Below the pieces are notes generated by a model, which saw only the letters and a program-made list of their open reading frames with translations, was not told the DNA's origin and ran no database searches. Source: Nematopogon swammerdamellus (taxonomy: Eukaryota > Arthropoda > Insecta > Lepidoptera > Adelidae). Taken from it: a stretch of DNA of 64,000 nucleotides. The position numbers and the translations under genes are program-made. Positions 56,171 to 64,000 of this stretch are shown in pieces (position 1 is the stretch's first letter; each line of letters begins with the position of its first letter). The stretch is taken from positions 14,415,395 through 14,479,394 of the forward strand of contig OX336345.1 of NCBI GenBank assembly GCA_946902875.1, given 5' to 3'.

Positions 56171-58365
56171 GAGGCGCTTTTCAATATTATGAAATCGTTT
56201 GACCGCGTGAGTTCACCAAGCTCAGTACTAGTAGGCTTCAACAGCAGAGGTACAACATATCGCCCAGATGTGTCACGATGATGAAGTTTCTTGTAGGTAT
56301 CCTCGCAGTACTTGTCTTCTGAGCTCGGCAGAATGTCGTCAGGAACATTTTCTACTTCCCAAAATTGTTTTATTAAATTATCAGTCCTCATGATATCAGT
56401 TATGGCCAAAAGACAAGTAGTTTCAGGAACTGAATTTAAAAAACATTTTCCGAGTATTACGTAACCGAAAATACTTTCAAATGCGGACGGCAACTTGGAA
56501 TCGCTCGGGCGGTAAACATTTCCCTTCATAATATCAGCGTACACATCACCACCGAGAAGCATTTCAATCGGTGAAGTTTTATCAAATGTCGGATCAGCAA
56601 GAGAGAGATGTTTAAATTCATCACGCAAGCACGCAGGGATGCTCACGGAAGGCATGTCGTTAGTGATGCGCGGCAGTATGACCGCGTCCGTTGTCAACAA
56701 GGGACCTGAAGAAGTACAGGGTTTGAACGTACAAGAGAGCACGCCTAGGTCGCGCACGGAGCTCGCGGCGAGCCCAGTCAGAGCGATGCCGGACGTGCGC
56801 TGAGGCAGGTGTAGCCGCTGCGCGCACGCCGACGTTATGAAGGAGCCTTGCGCGCCACTGTCGATCAGTGCGCGCACGGTCTGATAGTTGTTGTACCGAT
56901 CACGGACGTGCATCAGCACAGTACCTAGCATTACAGTGTAATGCGCTGCAGCCACGGGGGCTGAAGACGAGTAGCAAGCAGTTAAACTTGGACCAGCCTC
57001 GTTTTCAACCTGTGACGTAACATCGGCACCACTGACTCCAGAGGTATGGAGCAGAGTGTGGTGTCGTTGCGAGCACATAGAACAGCTGTTGTTCGAAGAG
57101 CACTGAATGCCGTCATGAGATCGTAAACAGTTTTGGCAAAGTTTGAGCTCTTTGGCCTTTTCTTTGCGCTGGATCGGCGTAAGAGCCAAAAAATGGAAGC
57201 ATCTATAAATAGAATGGCTCATTTTACAGCAGGGGCACGAGAATTTCTTCTCATCAGTAACTTTATCATTAGAGCTGACTAATGCAGAAGTAAAGCCTGA
57301 TTTTGCCTTATTAGTGTAGGATTTGTTGGTCGTCATCTTCTCTTCAGTTTTGTTCGTTTTCGTAGCACCAGTCTGGACTACAGAAGAACTAGGTTTAGTA
57401 ATAACCTGTGACATTTCCAAAACATGCACTTGGCTTTGGACAAAGGTCATCAATTCGTCAAAAGTTGGTATTTTGTTACGATCGCACCGTTGTTCAAATT
57501 GTTTTCTCGTTTGTGGATCTAGCGAGCGTTGTGCTATGTAAAATAAAATGAACTCACTGCAGTCAGGAATTTGCAACGCTCGAAGAGCACTGACACTCTC
57601 ACGAAACGCTTGCAGAAAAGATTCTAGATTAGCAGCTGACTCTTTAGAGAGCGCTTGAAACTGGAACATTCTTTCGAGATAGCTGGTGGCGAGAGCTCGC
57701 TTATTCTCATATTTTGATTTTAAAGAATCCCAAATCACAGAATAGTTTTGACTAGTGACTGGTAAGCTGCGCACGAGACTCAGCGCTGGACCGCTAGTTG
57801 CCGACAGTAAATAATAGATTTTTTCAATGTCAGTGATCGCTGGATTGTCGTGTATTAGATTAGAGAAGATGTCATAAAATGTACACCAATTATGCAGGTT
57901 GCCGTCGAACACATACAGGTTCATTTTTGGCAAGCGAGGGCGGACCAGTTTACCCTTGCTTTCGTTAGCGTCAGACGTGTCCTCCGCGGTCGCTCCAGAA
58001 CCCGCATTATTTTGCCTCTGTTTCAGCTGATCACTAATTGACATGATGTTGTAATAAAGTGTGTCGAAATTTTCTATATCTAAGCTTGAGCACTTGAAAT
58101 CAGGTTTTAGATGAAGATTCCACTTCGCAAGTTCCCGCACTGCGTTTTGGTACGTAGTCCGCGTGTCGTTCAGATCGCGTATCCGAGAATTAAATTCAAA
58201 TTCACGAGATGAGTCTGTCAGGACGACCTGCGACAGATCGTACAGAACCTGGAGCCTGCGGAAGCATGATTCCTTTACAGAGTTCTCAAGAGCTATATTC
58301 CTTTTTAACTCCGCCGCTACCACACCTGTCGGCCGCTCGGCGGCGGCAGGATCAGTTGGCATCAT
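56041..58365 (-). pseudogene. BEL/Pao gag and protease
   Basis: 774 codons. The capsid-like DUF1759 region covers about residues 145-290 (RLPKMNLYVFDGNLHNWCTF, YYLLSATSGPALSLV). Cysteine/histidine knuckles lie at 377-440 (CPCC, CQNCLRSHDG, CSMCSQRHH). The aspartic protease motif ALIDSGAQGSFI starts at 499. From about 56205 leftward the frame is out of phase, so the last ~55 codons are not the native sequence. The start at 58365 is the first of two methionines after a 340-base leader. Confidence 0.9.
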
Positions 58366-58708
58366 GAAGAAAGTTATGCGATACCGGGTATTGAGTCCTA
58401 AATACCAACTACATACCGCACACCAACTTCATAGAGCGACAATAGAAATAAGAAATACTGCATCAGATATATTCAACACAAAAACATGAAGGCAAACAAT
58501 GTATCAAATTCCAGATTTCAAACTGTAAATAATATTTATATAGCACTAAACCCTAGAAAAATTTATATAATTTATAAATAAAATATTAGTTGTGTACAAC
58601 GGTGAAATTAACGAATTAATGGAGTCCTTTGAGATTATGTGAAAAACTTACATATACTGTGGAAAGTTCAGCATCCGAGCATTATTTTTTAGAAATACAT
58701 AGGTAATT

Positions 58709-58726
58709 ATCCGGCTCGAAGGACCA
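58709..58726 (-). promoter_or_regulatory. Primer binding site, tRNA-Tyr type
   Basis: The + strand text ATCCGGCTCGAAGGACCA equals the 3' end of insect tRNA-Tyr including CCA as I know it. It lies 6 bases inside the 5' LTR, so it would prime minus-strand synthesis. Confidence 0.8.
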
Positions 58727-58732
58727 AAATTA

Positions 58733-59052
58733 TGTTGAGTAGTAAGTAGTGGACTGTATTATTGACTGGTATGTACCTTTGATCCATGGTCGTTGATTTT
58801 ACCAGGCGCCCGGTGCTGCTTTCTTTAGTTTTTTATGTACTCCACAGTTGTAAATCACATTGTTTTTTTATTTTAGTATTTGTATTAGGTTTTTATATGG
58901 TTTTTATTAATTATTTAGATTTTCTTTTGAATATTTTTATAGAAGATTACACGACCATCTTGTTATTGTTTGACAAGACAAGCTGTCCGACCAGCTGTCA
59001 GAATTTTATTTGAATGTTAGTTTTTTAAAATAATGGCATTCCGGCGCCAACA
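58733..59052 (-). repeat. BEL/Pao 5' LTR
   Basis: Identical by eye to 53469-53788 over all 320 bases. A 75-codon + strand frame occurs in both LTRs and is a by-product. Confidence 0.95.
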
Positions 59053-59061
59053 CCCAGTGTA

Positions 59062-59538
59062 CAGTGGGTGGCCAAATTATTAGACTCACCACACTTAATG
59101 TCATAGTTATCAATACAAATTAGCTCTTGGGAAAAAAAATTCCACCTCCTAAACCTTTGAACCTAAACTATTGCAACTAAGTATTTTTTATTACTGATAT
59201 ATTTGCCATAAACCTACATTTACACCTTAATCCAATGAAAGTCGGCTTAACTTGGAGACAAATTTATAAATACCGATTATTTATTTTCATATAATTTAAA
59301 TAATTTATGTATAGAATTAAAACATTTCGATTTTCTACTTTGTCTCTAAGTTAAGTCGATGTTCATAGGTTGAAAATGGTAACGTAGGTGTATGCCAAAT
59401 ATATCAGTAATAAAAAATACCTAGTTGCAATAGTTTAGGTTCAACGGTTTAGGAGGTGGAATTTTTTTCCCAAGAACAAATTTGTATCGATAACTATGAC
59501 ATTAAGTGTGGTGAGTCTAATAATTTGGCCACCCACTG
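59062..59538. mobile_element. 477-bp Tc1/mariner-type foldback MITE
   Basis: TA-CAGTGGGTGGCC...GGCCACCCACTG-TA: the ends begin CAGTG and are flanked by TA duplications (59060-59061, 59539-59540). The arms are about 200 bases each (59062-59263 and 59339-59538) with scattered differences and a 75-base centre. It has no transposase. Confidence 0.92.
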
Positions 59539-59806
59539 TATGTCGTAAAAGGCGACTAAGGGATATGACTACCTTCTTATATTACTAGGTGGTAGGGTTT
59601 AACCCGCCCTGGTTGGTACCACCGCACTGAATGAAAGGTCGGTCGAAACGGCTATGTAAATAGTTTGTGTTTTCCGTCCAGTTCAGTGTGGCGGGACGAA
59701 CGAAGGGAAGCACTGACGTGGCACCATGTTCAGCGGTGTTATGTGGGCTGACATCACGGATGTTGTAGGTGATGTAGCCAACCGTGTCAGTTTCCATAAA
59801 AAAAAA
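59539..59806 (+). repeat. Family A copy, remainder after the insertions
   Basis: It resumes at TGTCGTAAAAGGCGACTAAG and ends GTGTCAGTTTCCATAAAAAA. It matches the uninterrupted copy at 62725 throughout. Confidence 0.9.
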
Positions 59807-61235
59807 GTGTAAGGTTGAATTTAAATTTCGATGAATATGTAATGTAAGCAAAATATTACTCTTAATGCTATCGGTAGGTACCATTGGAAAATATTAATGT
59901 TTGTTCGCATACAATAATTCTATTGAAGTATCTCCTATGTAAACATTTTATCTTTTGAAGAATTATCGAAAAAAATCGAATACATTTTGGATTTTTGTTC
60001 ACAGGCATATTGGTGTCTGTGTTTGTAGAAGACAAAATAATATTAGCTTTAGAATTCCCCGAGCGCAAAGGTCCTGAACCGTTACATAATTATTCTATGA
60101 CCCACGCCGAATTTCGCTCGTCAAACAAAAAGAAACAATATAAGTCAGACAGAGTGATAGATAAAAATTTTACAGAGTTATTATTTTAGTCGCGAGAAAT
60201 AGAGAAGTTTTATTCAATTTCGCTTCTGCTGAAATTTTTTAAGCTACACATTTTGTGAATGCGGACGGCGAAAAAACACGAAGAATATTTAAACGAAGAA
60301 GCGCTTATTCATACTTATTATAAAATGCAACTTTTACCGTCTGTAAATCTGTTCGCTTGTAACTTTAAGTTCTTAGCGACTTAACTGATTTAGATGTTGT
60401 TTCCACAATTAATTAATGCACTCTGACAAACCTTCGCATGGCTAATACTACGCTACACAACAGAAGCCGCGCCGCGGGCACAGTTGTTGCATAACGCTAC
60501 ATAATCTCAGGTGAGCTCCTCCGTACCAACATACTCTTAAATCTGTTTGTACAAATTTGGCAAGAGTACGGCTGAGTATCTACACTATATGCCGCTCCGA
60601 CTGTATTCGGTTCCACAACTCCTAAAATTGCGAATGCACAAACTTTTACTGGCAAACGTTGCCACATTTAAAAAATACAACCTGCGCTTGTGGCAACACA
60701 GACGAGAGCTGACTTCCGGCGGTTCGTGTTTATCATGAAATCATTTCTAGTTAGTGAAATCTCTGCTAATTGTAAAAGGCAATGTACGCATTGCAACGTT
60801 GGTCGGTGATCTGTTTAAATGAAACCACTTTGGACGATTCTAAGATGTAATCATGATTAATATTCAAAACACATGTTGTAATTTTCGGGTCCCGGCCTAA
60901 ACTGAAAACAATCTTTTGCAAAGCTAGGTGACACGGCAATAACAATCGCATTCGAAAACACTGGACGATTACAATATAAATTTAATTAAAAATCATAGAT
61001 AGAGTCTATGGCAAAAGAATAAAATCTTGTACTGGCCAACTACCAGTGCAGTATTTAACGGTTATGTATACGGTATAAACCGACTTAAAAGCCGTTTCAA
61101 TAGCGTAAACATGTATGTATTTATATCTTGGATATAAATAGGTAAATTTATTAAGTTGAAATTAAATTAATATTAAAACTAAAAAAATAAAAATTTTAAT
61201 TAAACTTATGCATATGCTCCGATCAGCCAATGTCA
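59807..61235. other. Mostly unrecognised; one terminal-exon-like frame
   Basis: 60005-60189 (+) follows GGATTTTTGTTCACAG and is open for 61 codons to TAG (ILVSVFVEDKIILALEFPER at its start). No family is recognised and no partner exon is seen. A 47-nt segment ending at CAG|GTGAGC near 60512 is a second, weaker exon-like piece. Confidence 0.35.
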
Positions 61236-61475
61236 CCTCCGAGAAGGTAGGTGCCATACCGGAGACTTCCCTTTGGATTGCTGGCTATACTGGACTAGAG
61301 GAGAATACAGGCGAGGCTACTGTGCAGCCATTTTACATCCAGTACGGTGGTATCAATCCAGTCGGCTACAATTTGAGCCTTTGAAGGGGCAAGGGAAGGG
61401 ACCTACAATTTTACACCGGTTCCGAAAGGTGGAGCAGCAGGTAGGTATGCATGTAAATTTTTTCGTCACAAAAAA
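61236..61475 (-). repeat. Family D repeat
   Basis: GAGAAGGTAGGTGCCATACC, CTGGCTATACTGGACTAGAG, CAGTACGGTGGTATCAATCC, GGGAAGGGACCTACAATTTT. In element orientation the order of blocks parallels family A. Confidence 0.75.
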
Positions 61476-61539
61476 TTGGTACACGGATTGGATTCGAACC
61501 TCGGACCTCTCGCAAGTGAAGCCGACACCCAGACATTTT

Positions 61540-61735
61540 CACGGACGCGACATTTGTCCTACATCGTCGACAGAGAAACGCGGAGGGCAGACCACCCGCC
61601 AGGTGGGACGACTACATCAAGTACGTCGGCGGAAAGCAGTGGTTCCGTACCGCTGAAGGCCGGGAGGAATGGTGGAAAATAGGAGAGGCTATGTCCAGCA
61701 GTGGACGCTTACACGCTGACTGACTGACTGACATT
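61540..61735 (+). mobile_element. LINE C-terminal remnant (DDIK-W type), best copy
   Basis: RWDDYIKYVGGKQWFRTAEG followed by REEWWKIGEA, then a one-base loss. It ends at GCTGACTGACTGACTGAC. This is the end of an endonuclease-reverse-transcriptase LINE protein. Confidence 0.7.
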
Positions 61736-61874
61736 TCTCCCAAGAACTGAACAGCGAATGAAGTATTCTGTGGTGGCAGCATACTACTGCAACCTCCCCT
61801 TTAACGCTACAAAGCTACGGGCGATGATGCTGTATAGAATTTGTAAATTAAATTACAAATTTAAAAAATCCAAG

Positions 61875-62015
61875 AGTCAAAAATAATTTCCGTTTGCTTA
61901 CTTAAAGGAGTCGGGGGACCGCTAAGTAAATACCCGCGCAGCTCTGTGATTTTATATTTTTTTACTTAGCGGTCCCCGACTCCTTTAAGTAAGTAAACGG
62001 AAATAATTTTTGACT
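61875..62015. repeat. 56-bp inverted repeat hairpin
   Basis: AGTCAAAAATAATTTCCGTT and GGAGTCGGGGGACCGCTAAG on the left recur inverted at 61961-62015 with about 3 differences. A 30-base loop lies between. Confidence 0.9.
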
Positions 62016-62298
62016 TTTTAAGGGTCGGTTTTTTTTAAAGTAAAACGTTCATTTCAAGTTTTAAAAAAAATCGCATGCAAATCGGTCCACTTTTTAAGAT
62101 AATATTTTTTTTTATTACTTAATTACTTGATTCCAAACATGCTAAGAACCATCCCGATTAAACCACCTTTCTAATAAAAAAGGTCATATACAAATCGGTC
62201 CATCCGTTCGGAAGCTATGATGCCACAGACAGACACACCCATACGCACACACACGTTAAACTTATAACACCCCTATTTTTGCGTTGGGGGTTAAATAA
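62016..62298 (+). repeat. Family E repeat
   Basis: CTAAGAACCATCCCGATTAA, TCGGAAGCTATGATGCCACA and TTGCGTTGGGGGTTAAAT. The hairpin at 61875 sits directly upstream and may be part of it. Confidence 0.7.
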
Positions 62299-62724
62299 TC
62301 TATGATGAAGTAATTAATTGAGTGTGCTTAAAGTGTAAAATCGTTTCATGGAAATATTATTTTGTTGATTGCTCTATTCCATTTTAGGCAATAACGTAAA
62401 TTAAATTTAAGCAAAAAAATTAATTCACTCACTTCCTTTTGCAGATATTTTAACAAAATAACAAGATGTTCGACATTCTTAATTGACATTAATGATTATT
62501 TTTTATTATTCTCGTATTTATTTACTGAGGTTGTACATTTATAACAAACATATTATCTAAATACTAAGAACGTAAAACCTAAAATATACTAAAAGGTCGT
62601 CCGCTAAGGTATATGGGCACTATTCCGAGTTCCGAGTACGCTAGCGGCGGCGGCGGCGTTTCCTCGCTGTATGGCCAATGGCCATACACTAAACTAATGC
62701 TATTATTATCTCAGATTTTGTACC
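62299..62724. other. No gene recognised
   Basis: A CGG run (GCGGCGGCGGCGGCG) near 62645 and a palindrome GTATGGCCAATGGCCATAC near 62669-62687. Confidence 0.4.
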
Positions 62725-63043
62725 GTGTGGGGCCGGTACTTTAAAAGAATAACCCCACTGCATCTCTCCCCGTGCATGTCGTAAAAGGCGACTAAGGGAT
62801 ATGACTCCCTTCTTATATTACTAGGTGGTAGGGTTTAACCCGTCCGGGTTGGTACCACCGCACTGAATGAAACTTCGGTCGAAACGGCTATGTAAATAGT
62901 TTGTGTTTTCTGTCCAGTTCAGTGTAGCCGGCACGACCGAAGGGAAGCGCTGACGTGGCACCAAGTTCACCCGGTGTTATGGGCTGACATCACGGATGTT
63001 GTAGGTGATGTAGCCAACCGTGTCAGTTTCAATAAAAAAAAAA
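62725..63043 (+). repeat. Family A copy with the GTGGGGCCGG head
   Basis: It runs uninterrupted from GTGTGGGGCCGGTACTTT to GTGTCAGTTTCAATAAAAAA. It gives the pre-insertion layout of the copy split at 53468. Confidence 0.9.
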
Positions 63044-63394
63044 ATCTCCTTTACTGATCTGAGAATATTGTCAACTCAATATTGTCGAACAATTTCATAT
63101 CAAATTCAAATAGTTATGTTACCCATGGTCATGTGTTGTCGCCTTTTCAATATTTTTAACGGACTTCTTTAAAAAAGGAGGTTATCAATTTCATAGTTAA
63201 ACCACACAAGTTAGCCGTCTTCATACAAACGCGCCGATTTCGCACTCACACAAGCGCGCGCCTGCGCACGCTGTCTGTACACAACCACTACATGCATTCT
63301 CACCTTCCCTCGCGAGTAGTCAGTGATGGTCGCGCCCAGCACTCGATTTTTGAAGTGAAATCTTTAGCGGCGCTTGGCATTTATTTCAAAATGA
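63044..63394. other. No gene recognised
   Basis: TTAAAAAAGGAGGTTATCAA near 63170 is repeat-like text common in insects. Nothing else. Confidence 0.35.
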
Positions 63395-63720
63395 ATGTAG
63401 GGTTCCGTAACAAATGCATGTCTGTCCGTTCTACTAAATTTAACATTTATTTCAAAATGCATGTAGGGTTCCGTAACGAATGCATGTCTGTCCGTTCTAC
63501 TAAATTTTACAATTTTCAACCAAGGTCCTCCAACCGGTTATTTTATAATAAATACTTTTATGTTATTTATTATGTTTATTATGTTATTTTATAATAAATA
63601 CTATTAACGTGTTACGGGTTCCGTAACACGTTTATGTCTGTCCATTCTACTAAATTCTGCAAAAATGAATGAAGGGTTCCGTAACAAATGCATGTCTGTC
63701 CGTTCTACTAAATTTAACAT
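63395..63720 (+). repeat. Imperfect tandem of GGGTTCCGTAAC units
   Basis: Four units carry AGGGTTCCGTAAC, ATGCATGTCTGTCCGTTC and TACTAAATTTAACA. The 100-codon frame through them is an artefact. Confidence 0.8.
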
Positions 63721-63763
63721 AATTATTTTTTATTTTTTATTTTTGTTCTGTTATATTTTACCA

Positions 63764-64000
63764 TGTGGGGCCGGTACTTAAAAAGAATAGCCGCACTGCA
63801 TCTCTCCCCATACATGTCGTAACAGGCGACTAAGGGATAAGAACGAGATGCCGATGCCGTGCTAAAGGGCGACAGACTCGCCACCTCTCACCTTGGCACG
63901 GTACTTCCACCGAGGTGGGTCTTTGTGCCGTACTTGCTGCTCGATCGGTTGAATCTTGTTGGAATGCTTTGCGGAACGTGGTGGTCGGTGTTGTGCTGTA
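63764..64000 (+). repeat. Family B repeat, cut by the window end
   Basis: GTGGGGCCGGTACTTAAAAA, GGCGACTAAGGGATAAGAAC, CTCACCTTGGCACGG and GTGGTCGGTGTTGTGCTGTA. The head is the same as in the family A copy at 62725. Confidence 0.9.

Larger units (their letters stand above)
53469..59052 (-). mobile_element. BEL/Pao LTR retrotransposon, complete ends, broken interior
   Basis: Two 320-bp LTRs that I read as identical, a 5-bp target duplication CCCAG (53464-53468 and 59053-59057), a tRNA-Tyr-type primer site and gag-pro-RT-RNaseH-integrase remnants in BEL/Pao order. Identical LTRs point to recent insertion. Frameshifts and an integrase deletion show that the copy cannot supply its own proteins. 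Confidence 0.92.

Noticed and set aside
55292..58365. A host gene for a protease-like, zinc-knuckle protein
   Set aside because: Gag, protease and RT order, flanking LTRs, primer site and target duplication show a BEL/Pao element.
63292..63594. A 100-codon gene with internal repeats
   Set aside because: It runs through tandem GGGTTCCGTAAC repeat units.

Overview
The window looks like nuclear DNA of a moth or butterfly. It is AT-rich, has large introns with GT-AG borders, and is packed with short interspersed repeats, 3' ends of non-LTR retrotransposons, a BEL/Pao LTR element, a Penelope-like fragment and foldback MITEs. There are no operons, no CRISPR array and no canonical tRNA or rRNA gene. 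For lookup I use local family names. A: SINE-like, tail GTGTCAGTTTCCATAAAA. B: shares a GTGGGGCCGGTACTT head with some A copies. C: head TAGCTTTTGCCCGCGG. D: a relative of A. E: ends near GGGGGTTAA. F: runs from GGGTTCCGTA to CTTGGCCGGTTTTT.

Host genes. One gene is well supported on the + strand: four exons (1055-1260, 19271-19455, 21044-21167, 23560-23688) whose phases fit together. They encode a complete thrombospondin N-terminal/laminin-G-like (TSPN) domain of the collagen type, followed by a stop and a roughly 1.4 kb 3' UTR. Its first visible intron is 18 kb of transposon debris. A second, weaker candidate is a minus-strand first coding exon at 31373-31454.

Layout. 1-19270: upstream sequence, first TSPN exon and its intron, with repeats A, B and C, a 277-bp foldback and several LINE tails. 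19271-25130: the rest of the TSPN gene. 25131-34100: more LINE and SINE remnants, a Penelope-like GIY-YIG fragment, a cluster of short palindromes and the minus-strand exon. 34310-36298: two tandem arrays (about 137 bp and 76 bp). 37603-39810: a 5'-truncated non-LTR retrotransposon with an intact 715-codon reverse-transcriptase frame. 40502-44637: a composite repeat expanded by a 68-bp minisatellite and split by a GC-rich retro-insert. 44638-53420: remnants and foldbacks. 53421-59806: a nested insertion in which a family A SINE is split by a 5.6-kb BEL/Pao element and a 477-bp Tc1/mariner-type MITE a few bases apart. 59807-64000: more repeats.

Themes. The most unusual items are a SINE whose head combines tRNA-like and 5S-rRNA-like promoter elements, the exchange of heads between repeat families, a BEL/Pao copy with identical LTRs but a broken coding region, and repeated near-perfect short palindromes that look like local template-switch events.
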